From positions 181,846,001 through 181,910,000 of the forward strand of contig JBITNC010000001.1 of the NCBI GenBank assembly GCA_050084985.1: a stretch of DNA of 64,000 nucleotides, read 5' to 3'. Every line of letters begins with the position of its first letter. The stretch's first letter is position 1. Both the position numbers and the translations under genes were made by a program. Of this stretch, positions 12,370 to 21,835 are shown piece by piece. The notes under the pieces are model-generated. The model saw nothing but the letters and a program-made list of their open reading frames with translations. It had not been told where the DNA came from and did not search any database. The DNA is from Nageia nagi. Lineage: Eukaryota > Pinophyta.

Positions 12370-12860
12370 TAATAGAGCATAAAAATTATACAATGAGTTT
12401 CTCATGTAGAGAAAACTCACCACAGAGGTATAGAATGTACAACAAGTTCATCACGCAGAGCGAACTTACCATGGAGGTATATTAATTATATGCTCAAAAA
12501 TTGTACAATGAGTTTCTCATGTAGAGCAAACTCACCATGGAGGTATAGAGCATAAAAATTGTACAATGAGTTTCTCACATAGAGCAAACTCACCATGGAG
12601 GTATAGAATGTACAACAAATTTGTCATGTAGAGCAAACTTACCATGAAGGTATATTAATTATATGCTCAAAAATTGTACAATGAGTTTCTCATGCAGAGC
12701 AAACTCACCACAGAGGTATAAAATGTACACCAAGTTTGTCACGCAGAGCAAACTTACCACGGAGGTGTAAAATAATCAACACTCTATAACAACAATTATA
12801 CAACAAGTTTGTCACATAGAGCAAACTTACCATGGAGGTCTAGAATGTACAATCAAAAAA
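12370..12860 (-). repeat. Minisatellite in the 3' untranslated region of Copia B
   Basis: About eight imperfect units of 52-65 bp alternate between two types. One contains GTACAATGAGTTTCTCA and GAGCAAACTCACCATGGAGG; the other contains TGTACAACAAGTTTGTCA and GAGCAAACTTACC. They lie between the RNase H stop codon and the polypurine tract. Relatives occur at the same place in Copia C (28880-29040) and A/D (27780-27919 and 36415-36540), so the array is a family trait. The rest of 11919-12370 shows no gene. Confidence 0.85.
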
Positions 12861-12898
12861 GGCCTCTTAGAGGTGAAGTTGTCATCACTAACAAAGGT

Positions 12899-14527
12899 TC
12901 AAACTTCACTCCCCCTTGAGGGTAACTTCACCAACCTAAGAGAATCCCTAAGCTTACTGAACTGAGCTTCAGGAAGGGGCTTGGTGAATAGATCAGCAGA
13001 GTTTTCAGTAGATGGACAATACTCCAAGTGTATGATGTCATCTAGAACCTTCTCCCTGATAAAATGGGCTTGGATTTCCACATGTTTGGTTCTCTGATGG
13101 AACACAGGATTCTTAGCCAAAGAGATAGCCGATTGATTGTCTGAAGAAATAAGAGATGGGCCATTTTGCTTATACCCAATTTCATTTAGAAGATGCCTCA
13201 GCCAAATAGCTTCTTGGGTGGTAATAGACATGGCTCGATATTCGGCTTTGGTGGTAGAAAGAGTCACAGTAGGTTGCTTCTTGGAAGCCCAAGAGATAGC
13301 ACCTGAACCACTGCTGAACACATACGTAGAGGTTGATTTTCTATCATCTCTATCTCCCCCATAATTAGAATCTAAGAACCCTGAGAGAATAATTAAGGGC
13401 ATTTTAGAATACTTAAGAGCAAGATCCTTTGTCCCTGCCACATACCTTAAGATTTGCTTAACAGCATTGAGGTGTTCAACATATGGTTTTTGCATGAATC
13501 ATGCCATCAGATTCACTACAAAGGCAATATCAAGATGAGAGATAGTCAGATACAAAAGACTACCAATCAATTGCCTATAAGCTGTAGCATCAGCCAACTG
13601 AGAATTTGAGCTCAGTGATATAATGATTCTAGGAGAAATAGGTATTGCAGCATATCTACACTCTTCCATTCCAAACTTTTGCAAGATGTCTGATATATAC
13701 TTAGATTAACTAAAATAAGTACAATCTTTGTGTTGGTATACTTGCATTCCAAGATAGTAATGCAATAGACCTAGATCAGTCATTTCAAATGTTGCCTTCA
13801 GTTTGGATATGCACTCTTGGATGATTTCAATATTGTTGCCTATTATGAGAAGATCATCTACATAAAGGAGAATTAAGACCACATCTTTTCCTTGATTGAG
13901 TACATAGAGATCTGAGCTACAGAAGCACTTGGAAAAACCAATATCTGCAAAGAATCTTGAAATTTTCTTGTACCATGCTCTAGGTGCTTGTTTAAGTCCA
14001 TACAAAGACTTCTTTAGCTTGCACACAAGAGACTCTTTTCCTTCTGGAATAAATCCTTCTGGTTGATTCATGTAGATTTCTACATCCAAGTCACCATTGA
14101 GAAATGCACTCTTGACATCAAGTTGAAAAAATTTCCAACCTTGAGCTATAGAAAGAGTAAGGATTATCCTGACAGTAGGCATCTTGGCCATAGGAGCAAA
14201 GGTTTCCTCATAATCAATACCATATTTCTGAGCGAATCCTTTGGCCACTAACCTTGCTTTGTATTTTTCAACTTCTCCATTAGAATTGTACTTGACCTTG
14301 TATATCCATTTATTTCCAATCACATTTTTCTCATTGGGATAAGGAACCAAATCCCAAGTTTCATTTTTCATGAGTGCCTCATATTCAACTTTCATAGCTT
14401 CCATCCAACACTCTTGCTTGGAAGCTTCTTTGAATGTTGATGGCTCATTCATATTATCAATTTTGGCAAATAAGGATTTATTCAAGGTCATACTTCTTGT
14501 AATTCTTTGAGCTAGAGAATTTTGCTC
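12899..14527 (-). pseudogene. Copia B reverse transcriptase and RNase H (nearly intact)
   Basis: One frame runs from RT into RNase H. The first open block (14491-13706, 261 codons) holds NKWIYKVKYNSNGEVEKYKA, the catalytic LDVKSAFLNG, SLYGLKQAPRAWYKK and LLYVDDLLIIGNN. The second (13684-13499) holds FGMEECRYAAIP and the RT tail. The third (13495-12899, 198 codons) is RNase H with SGSGAISWASKKQPTVTLST, TKAEYRAM and the Copia-typical ending LFTKPLPEAQF. The blocks are in the same frame, separated by single stops at 13706 (TAA where CAA is expected) and 13499 (TGA where CGA is expected), both explained by C-to-T change. No indel was seen in this part. Confidence 0.93.
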
Positions 14528-15571
14528 TTATGGTGACTTCCCTACATGATCATCCAACCAGTTAGGTGTAGGCATAGAATCATCTAAATCAGACACCTCA
14601 ACATGAGAAGTCATATCCTCAGGAAGTTCATTGAACTTGACATCCCTAGAAATAAAGTCTATTTTATGGGATGAGGAGTAGAGCTTGTAACCTCTATGCT
14701 GATTATCATACCCCACAAAGATGCATTTTTCTGATCTTTTGTCTAGCTTCTTTCTTTTCTCTGAGGTAATAAAGGCAAATGCATCACAACCAAAGACCCT
14801 GAAGTGTGAGATGTTAGGTTTCTTTCCTGTCCATGCTTCATATGGAGTTTTTCCTTCAACTGCTTTAGTAGGACACCTATTTAGGGTGTGAATAGTAGTG
14901 TGAATAGCTTCTCCCCATAAGAAACTAGTAAGGTTACCCAACATGCATCTTACCATTTCCATAAGGGTGCGATTCTTCCTTTTAGCAACTCCATTTTGCT
15001 GAGGGGTGTAAGGGATTGTGAATTACTGCTTGATCCCATGTTTAACACAATAGTTGTCAAACTCATTGCTATTATACTCACCCCCATTATCAGATCTCAA
15101 CATTTTGATCTTAAAATTAGTTTGATTTTCAACAAGTGCCTTGAAGTCTTTAAATTGGTCAAAAGTTTGATCCTTGTGCTCAAGTAGATAACCAAATGTC
15201 ATCCTACTAAAGTCATCAATGAATGTCAGAACATAAGAAGCTCCCCCTAGAGACTTAGTCTAAAATGGACCCATCAAATCTGAATGCACAAGCTAAAGAG
15301 GATGAGTATCACGAGTTACCTTATCCTTTTCAAACTTTTTCCTATTCATATTTCCTAGAATGCACCTTTCATAAAGACCAATTATGGGTTAAATATTAGG
15401 TAAACCTTCCACAAGTTCTTGATTTTTCATATCTTGAATACTCTTGTGGTTAAGGTGCCCTAATCGTTGATGCCAAAGATTACCTTTTGAACACACATTT
15501 GTAGTAAGACAAATCTTTGAAGGTACTTGATCCATAATATAAAGGTCATTCTTTACTGATCCTTTCATCAA
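14528..15571 (-). pseudogene. Copia B integrase (stops; catalytic Glu replaced)
   Basis: This is in the same frame as RT. The order is pre-integrase zinc segment (LWHQRLGHLNHKSIQ), core with HSDLMGPF and LRSDNGGEYNSNEF, then TPQQNGVAK. The position of the third catalytic acid (D,D-35-E) is Lys, codon AAA on the - strand at 14981-14983. The C-terminal region is open for 144 codons (14962-14528), with GCDAFAFI, KCIFVGYDNQHRGYKLYS and RDVKFNELP. Stops at 15389 and several places between 15300 and 15030 mostly sit where Gln is expected. Confidence 0.9.
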
Positions 15572-15645
15572 AGTGGAAAGTCCTTTCTTAACACACTAGG
15601 AGTGTGAGGTAAACTCAAATGAGCATCCTATCCTTATAATCTGAA

Positions 15646-16797
15646 TTACAGAGATAAGAAATTTATCCTTAGTTTAGGCACATAAAAGACATTATCAAGA
15701 GCCTTTCCATGAATCTTCACATTCCCTATTCCTTGAACATCAAGGACTGTATTATCACCTATCACAACTGTATCCTTGTTGTACTTATGAAAATTTTCAA
15801 ACTTATCCTTTTCATAACACATGTGATTAGTGCATCCTGAATCAACAATCCAATCATTTGAAATAGTTTGAGTCATTGAGTAGTAGGCAATAGTAGCAGC
15901 ATGCTTGTTCTTCTTTTTATTATTGAAATTTCTCACATTTGCATTTCCCTTACCTTTTTGAGCAAATTTCTTTTTGCGACAATCATGCTCTTTGTGCCCA
16001 AAGATGCCACAAAAGTTACAATTTCTATCAAACTTTTTCTGCGGTGTTGGTTTGCTTGATCCAGCTTTGTCATTTCTTTGCTTGAAGTTGCCATGCTTCC
16101 TGATGGTAGATGAGGATTTGTTATCTTTCAATTTATAATGTTTGAACATCTTCTTGAAAGGATTTTTGGTTGCTCCTAGAGCAATGCTATTATCCTTTGG
16201 AGAAATGTTCAACATTTTCTTATTCAAAGTTTCCTCATGTTTTAGAAGGAGTCTAGAAAGATTGTCAAGAGAGATGACATCTTCTTCATCATCGAGCCTA
16301 GTCTCCATAACTGTGACAAAGTTATTAAACTTTGTAGAGAGGCTTTGAAGAATTATGAAGACCATGAACTCATCATTGATCCAATTACACCCACAGCCAA
16401 CCAGTTGTGTCCTGAGGTCAATGATTTTATTCAAGTAGATTGAGGCACTTTCATCTTCACCTTGATGATATTACAATAACTTTTGTAGAATGGTGAACCT
16501 TTTTGAAAATTTGGACCCAAGGTAAATTTTCTTTAGTCTATCCCAAGCTTCTTTTGCTGATGTCGAGGAAGAAATCATGAGAAGGATGTCATCTGAAACT
16601 ACACAATAGATCATTGAGGTTGCTAACTCATTCTTTGAGTTGTAAATTTCAAGGGCCTTCTCATCTGTAGGAGCAACTAGATCTTCATTTGCTATCTACC
16701 ATAGCTTCCTTGCCTATAACTCAGCTCTCATACGAGGTTCCCATATGTCAAAGTTGGAACCGTCGAGTATGTGCTTGGGTATGAAGGTTTCAACCAT
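15646..16797 (-). pseudogene. Copia B gag and protease
   Basis: The start is ATG at 16797 (MVETFIPKHILDGSNF), matching the gag starts of A and C. The N-terminal third has in-frame stops. From 16434 a 262-codon block is open: LRTQLVGCGCNWINDEFMVF, LLLKHEETLNKKML, a CCHC zinc knuckle CNFCGIFGHKEHDC (about residues 140-153 of the block), and the aspartic protease site DWIVDSGCTNHMC followed by KIHGKALDNVFYVPKL. A frameshift between 15646 and 15571 separates it from the pol frame. Confidence 0.9.
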
Positions 16798-18380
16798 TAT
16801 CTGTACAAAAAATAAATATGCAATAAGAATGCAAATTTTTACAAGTTTCCATCTATACAAATCAAACATAAGTAAACATGTCCCACATGTGCAAACTTAT
16901 AACCACGATCCATAGAGGAATAAAGTTGGGGTTGTTTTCTTGTATAGAATTAGGCCTTCACTTGGATGCCCACAAGGTGGAGCCTAGGTACTACCAGTCC
17001 TCAACCAGTTCACCTTGGTCAGTAATATACTCTCACAAGGAGAAGTACCAACTATTTTCCAAGGATTTGATGTATCTTGGATTGGCCATTTTAATTATCT
17101 TGATTAAAGTTTTCATTTTTCCTCCTAGGTTATCAGGATAATCCTTGAATGGACGTGCGGACATGTGGTATCACTACACACATGCCTGTCCACCTAATAG
17201 AGTTATGTCCAATCCAATAGAGGTCTTAGGGGCAATTAAGATGGACTTACCACCACTCAAGTCTTTGGACTAATAGGGCTCTAATCTACCCTGTCCTCAC
17301 CTTGTGGCTACCCAAACAAGTCATGTTGTGGAAGAATATGTGCAGATGTGTTCATTTTAGGGGTTACTTTCAATATTTGCATTTTGCAAGTATAAAGCAA
17401 ATTGTGCAAAAATATAAAGTAAAGTAAAATTGCATCATCCACACGAGCTTGAAAAACCTTAAAAAATCCAATGGGTTTTGTACTAACCCCTAAAGGACTT
17501 TTACATTTTGTATATTTTGCTCAATTTATTCAAGCACTTAATGAATTAAAAGGAACTAAGTCCTACTTAGTATTTAATTCATAACATGCATTGTTCCATG
17601 ACTTAAAAAAATTAAGTAATCATGCATCATGCATTATTTAAAAAATTTAAGTCCTAAGCATGTTTTATTCTTCAAACAAGATAAATATACATGCATCATA
17701 AGTCTAGCATGCAATATCTAGATAAGGTTTACAAGATAAAGAGACATGCATCACAAGTCTAGCATGCAAGGTCTAGATAAAATTTAAGTAAAAATTATAC
17801 CAATTCCCCCCTTTTCACTTAAATTTTTATCCTTAAAAAAATTGTATGCTAATACTTGTCTTATAAGTATGCATTTTAAGTAAAAAAAATTTCCCTTATT
17901 TACTTAAAAAATAACATGCTTAGACTAAATTACTATGCTTAGAGAAAAATGCTAAGAGGTTAGCATTAAAAAATTACATGTGCACCTTAGTAAATTAAAC
18001 ATGCAATAAAAAATATTCTAAGCAATTTTTTTTTTTTAAAAAAAAAAATAAGCTAAGTTTAACTTAAAATAGTTAAAATATTCACCACTTACCAAGTCTC
18101 CAAGAATTAAATGGAAAAAGAAGGAGACCCATACCCCTACTTCATGCATTTTAATGCTTCTTCTACCTCAAGCACTAAAAAAATAAAAAATACTCCTAAG
18201 TCAAAAAACAATTAAATGCTTTTTAGTTGTAAAAATATGTCCCCCCCTTTTTCTTCCACCAAGAAAAGCATACGTTGCTTTTGGAAGAGCAAAAATGCAA
18301 GTAGTCAACTAAACTAGCTTAATGCATTTAAGTGCATTAAAGTGACTAAGAAGACTTGCAAGAAGTTGGCAACCATCAAC
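16798..18380 (-). other. Leader of Copia B upstream of gag, AT-rich repeats
   Basis: No gene is seen. The stretch 16930-17650 is one inverted copy of the unit that is triplicated in Copia A/D (landmarks GGTGGAGCCTAGGTACTACC and CCAATGGGTTTTG). Beyond it come ATGCATGC-type short repeats, a C-run near 17807-17814 and a T-run/A-run palindrome near 18027-18050. The short frame at 16878-17141 is a by-product of the repeat. Confidence 0.6.
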
Positions 18381-18594
18381 CTTGAACATGGGAAGGAGGA
18401 TGACGTGCATGAAGGCATTTAGAGGACAGCCTATGGAGGTGTTGGGGAAGGAGGAAGAGGAGGCTTGCGTAGGAGGAGAGGGAGGAGAGTGCAGAACTAC
18501 AGAGCAGAGAGAGGAGGAGACAACAATACTAAGATTTTAAAAAAAATTAATAAAGTCTCTCAAAGTTTGGTAAGGGTTTATCAATTTTTTATTC

Positions 18595-19125
18595 CTAGCT
18601 ATTGAATTGTGTCGTAGTTCTTAGAAATCCGTTATGCAATGCACTACCCTCTTTCACATGTACTTTGTCAGAAAATCCATCAATCACCGAACTCACAATA
18701 TTTGGATCCACAGTCTCCACCTTGGCTAAAGCATCTTTCAACAAATGCAACCACTTTGAATGCACAAAGTGAGTAGCAAGGCCATAAGCAACTAATTCTG
18801 CTCCATCCAGTCTCACACCAGTCAGACCCACATATTCACCTAAAAATCTAGGAAGTCTTGATAAGAAATAAGATGTGCTAACATTAGGGTACAATCCCAG
18901 TGCTATTTCTGGCATAGCAAATAGAGTGTTCTCTGTTGCTACTTGAAACTTCCCATAAATGGATACACCAGTGCCTCCTTCCATAACAATCCCATTCAAC
19001 AAAGCAACTTGAGGCTTTTTTTTAAAGTTCCAAGAGCATAGTTCATGCTATATTCATCCCAGAAATAGCGAGTAGCACAACTATAATGACCTGAATCTCC
19101 TGCATCCCTTTTGGTGAAGGCCATT
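18595..19125 (-). pseudogene. Captured fragment of a 3-hydroxyisobutyryl-CoA hydrolase-like (CHY1 family) gene
   Basis: A frame open for 135 codons (19002-18595) reads NGIVMEGGTGVSIYGKF, FAMPEIALGLYPNV, YFLSRLPRFLGEYVGLTG, GLATHFVHS and FSDKVHVKEGSALH. This is the enoyl-CoA hydratase/isomerase fold in the plant CHY1-like form; family members act on branched-chain acyl-CoA intermediates of valine breakdown. Upstream, after a frameshift in an A-run at 19015-19025, similarity continues (YFWDEYSMNYALGT, then KPQVALLNG). The catalytic Glu is present (residue 32 of the block). The expected Asp in the PDVG motif is Asn (residue 40), and the first Gly of the GGG motif is Glu. The fragment lacks both ends, reads through positions where the host gene should have introns, and lies in sense orientation in the leader of Copia B. 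Confidence 0.85.
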
Positions 19126-19640
19126 CTATTTTAATCATAAGAGATTGATGGATCCTTGAAGCAGATTTCAAAATATTGTGCAATTTCCAATTCCTATTCT
19201 GTAATTCATGTGTGGAGTTGTATAAGAGGAACACTATAGCAGAGTGTGGTATGGCCATGATAGAAGAAGATGAGAGCAAAGGGAAAATCGTGTTGGAAGA
19301 ATGGAATGCATCATCTTTGTCAACTCTAGTGTGGACTACTGTACTATTTAGCAACAGTACCAGAGGTTATTCCATTCATCGTGAAAGCACTCGATCATTG
19401 GAGGTATGGGCCATGATCCATTCACACATAGAAACTCTATCTGCATCATGCATCTTATCAAACAATTTACAGACCCTCGAGTACTTCTCACATCGAGGTC
19501 ATACCAAGCAACAGAGGCCATGTCAAGCTGAGGCATTCTATCAAACAATGCACAGATGGGCCACTTCTCAACCTACCTCACACGGACCATTTTGGCGAGG
19601 CATTCTTCTCAAAACAATTCGCTCACAATTTGTTGCTTGA
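19126..19640 (-). other. Higher-GC segment beside the captured fragment, origin unknown
   Basis: This segment is clearly richer in GC than its surroundings and is open over long frames on both strands (155 codons on + at 19176-19640; 103 and 67 codons on - at 19043-19354 and 19348-19548). None matches a family that I recognise. It may be more of the same captured transcript (untranslated or mutated 5' part) or a second captured piece. A segment near 19447-19470 (ATCTTATCAAACAATT) is partly repeated near 19536-19552. Confidence 0.4.
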
Positions 19641-20330
19641 CCCCCCATAAAATTTTATATATAATTTTTTTGAAAAAAATATTATATATATAAAAAAATA
19701 TTGCTCAAAAAATATTTTAAACTTTTTAAAAGAATATTGAGAGCTGCCTCTTTAACTCAATAGTAAATGACATAAAGAAATATTGCAATTTTTTTATATA
19801 CATACTAATCTCTTAAAAAATGCACACTAGAGGTTAAAAACTTATATTTCTATTTTTAGCCCTCCTCCTTTTTTTTTTTTTGCAAAAATAAATGAACTTT
19901 CATTTATGTTTACTTTAAAATTTTTTTTGAAAATTACCTCTAGAAATTATTTCCCTCTATTTGCATTAAAATTTTGCAAAAAATAAGACAATTTAGAGAA
20001 GAAATAAAGTATTATGTAACTATTACACCTTGGCAATGCTTGTAATAGAGTTATTGATCAATACTACTAACAAACAAAATGTTAGTAAAAATACTTGCAT
20101 TGCATAGTATCCTATTTAAAAAAAAGGTATATCATGTATTAAGCATTTTTGTAAAAAAAAATGCTACTAACATAAGAGGTTAGCAAAAAAAAATGCTTGC
20201 ATTGCCAATTTTGATCATATTTTGCAAAAAATAAGCTCCAATATCTCACAAAATATGTTAGTATCTAATGTAATAATCCATTAAGATAACCAAATGAGGA
20301 GGAAATTTATACCTTCTCTTAAAATTTACC
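19641..20330 (-). other. AT-rich leader of Copia B, no gene seen
   Basis: The stretch is low-complexity A/T sequence with short imperfect direct repeats (for example a GGTTAGCAAAAA-type motif near 20040-20210). No coding signal was seen on either strand. Confidence 0.6.
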
Positions 20331-20363
20331 TCACCAATGGAGTGTAAGATGAGAAATAAAGAA

Positions 20364-20520
20364 GGATGAAGAAACTCCAAAATGTAGAAGAAGAGCTTCC
20401 ACACCAAAGGAATGAAGAAGGATGAAGAACCTCCAAGATGTATAAGAAGAGCTTCCACACCAAGGGAATGAAGAAGGATGAAGAACCTCCAAGATGTAGA
20501 AGAAGAGCTTCCACACCAAG
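20364..20520 (-). repeat. Three 56-bp tandem repeats next to the primer site of Copia B
   Basis: Units starting GGATGAAGAA begin at 20364, 20420 and 20476, and each ends GAGCTTCCACACCAAG. The last unit runs straight into the primer-binding region. Copia C has only one related unit at the same place (about 35866-35900). Because 56 is not a multiple of three, the same peptide-like string appears in all three reverse frames; those frames are not genes. Confidence 0.85.
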
Positions 20521-20534
20521 CTCTAGATACCAAT
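20514..20534 (-). promoter_or_regulatory. Primer-binding site of Copia B (initiator Met tRNA type)
   Basis: On the - strand, directly after the 5' LTR, the sequence reads TTGGTATCTAGAGCTTGG. This agrees with the common plant Copia site TGGTATCAGAGC apart from one extra T. Copia C has TTTGGTATTAGAGCTTGG in the same place. Confidence 0.85.
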
Positions 20535-21006
20535 TGAGAGAATTAGTCCTACTCTAATCCTCAAGGTCCAAGACTAGGAAGCTCAATCACACAACATTCA
20601 CACAAGATAACACAAGTGTAATGTGGTTCCTCCCTCCTTGGGAGTACATCCACAACTAGTATCTCAATTCTCAAGTATGACCCTCTTACAACAATTCTCT
20701 TCCTCTCTCCTACACAAACTAGTAGAGTGATCTTACTCCAAAACTTAGATATGTTACAAGAGGAGAGGCCCTCTATTTATAGCTTGAGAGCACCTCCCTA
20801 ACCTCCCTTTAACCCAAGGGTAAGGTTAGGGTTACAATAAATGTGTGACCTAACTTTAACCTACCAACTAACCCCATGGTTAGGTCAAAGTCCACACATA
20901 ATAAAGAATTCAATTAATCCCTTAAGGTATCTACATATCCTTTAAGTGATTAATTGAACTTACAAGGAGTTTAGATATTCACAATATTTCATTACAAATT
21001 CTAACA
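20535..21006 (-). repeat. 5' LTR of Copia B
   Basis: It is bounded by TG...CA on the + strand, begins TGAGAGAATTAGTCC, and is followed by the target duplication GTTAT at 21007-21011. It should carry the promoter for the element. Confidence 0.93.
20771..20781 (-). promoter_or_regulatory. TATA box in the 5' LTR of Copia B
   Basis: The - strand reads TATAAATAGAG, a strong match to a plant TATA box, located near the middle of the LTR as expected for the U3/R border. Confidence 0.7.
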
Positions 21007-21835
21007 GTTATTTGGTGATACTGAGCATGAGGTATATAGGCATGGATCTTCATCTTCGGGTGATCAAGGTGACCAACATATTAATTCTATTAGCACACAT
21101 ATATAGGAGATAACTTTTGACCCATCCATGGTATGTATATATTATAATTTATTTAAATAAGTTCACATGTACATGTATTTAATGAAACATAAAAATTTAA
21201 TAAAATTTCAATGAACTTATGAATATGTACTTGTAGGTTGATTATGACACTTTTATGGTTTAGGATATTTTTTTTATACTGCTTTTATTAGTAAGGCACA
21301 TGGCTCACATGTGTAGTCTATAGTGGTTGATCCTTCAACCTATTAGCATCCATTATTAATAATTTGTAATTTATTTTTGTTATATCTAGATGAGGTTATA
21401 AATTCAAGTAATGATTTAAAGTTTAACTTTTTAACTTATTTCTTTTGATCTCTTATAAAGGTTTGTTTCTTTTGATCTCTTATAGAGGTTTGTTGACACC
21501 ATTTTTTCTCATGAGGTCCATGACTCATTAGAGTGACCTACAGTGATTGTGGGCACTTTAGTTTCTCATAATATCATGCATGACTCATCAGGGCAACCTA
21601 CAATGGTTGACCATTCAATCTTTAAACATGATACCATAGTAAAATTTTATAATGCATTTAAAACATATCTAGTGTAGTACATATACATTTCATATGATTT
21701 TAATTTATAATGTATAATTAAGTTGAGTTCTAACTCTAATTTTACTTGTTTTGTATAGTGTGAAATAGTTCCTCATGATACATCACATGGAATAAAGAGG
21801 AGTCTAGATTATGCCCCTTCATCTAGTCAAGACTA
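21007..21835 (+). pseudogene. Transposon-encoded coding relic, part 2
   Basis: This continues the frame of part 1 across the Copia B insertion (FGDTEHEVYRHGSSSSGDQG), followed by a stop and apparent non-coding gaps that could be introns. Coding-like pieces recur near 21500-21640, with a duplicated His/Asp/Ser/Pro-rich motif (VHDSLE near 21517, MHDSSGQPTMVDHS near 21580). They end near 21785-21835 with HGIKRSLDYAPSSSQD, which resembles a C-terminus. I do not recognise the protein. It is convergent with the transposase-like gene at 23641-25670. Confidence 0.4.

Larger units (their letters stand above)
11431..21006 (-). mobile_element. Full-length Copia element B
   Basis: This Ty1/copia element is complete on the - strand, 9576 bp, with 472-bp LTRs at 11431-11902 (3') and 20535-21006 (5'), and a perfect 5-bp target duplication GTTAT at 11426-11430 and 21007-21011. 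The order in sense direction is LTR, Met-tRNA-type primer site, leader with captured host sequence, gag-protease, integrase, RT, RNase H, minisatellite, polypurine tract, LTR. The two LTRs differ at about six positions by eye, so this is one of the youngest insertions. RT and RNase H are largely open, but pol carries stops, a frameshift and a catalytic substitution in integrase. Confidence 0.93.

Noticed and set aside
12370-12860. A regular array that might suggest a CRISPR-like or satellite locus
   Set aside because: The units lack constant repeats with unique spacers and sit in the 3' untranslated region of a Copia element in a plant genome.
16878-17141. An 87-codon + strand frame
   Set aside because: It falls in the leader repeat unit shared by Copia A/D, B and C; similar frames in other copies are broken.
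20258-20533. Overlapping reverse frames of 62-91 codons with the same SSSFF-type peptide strings
   Set aside because: They are produced by the 56-bp tandem repeats read in three frames.
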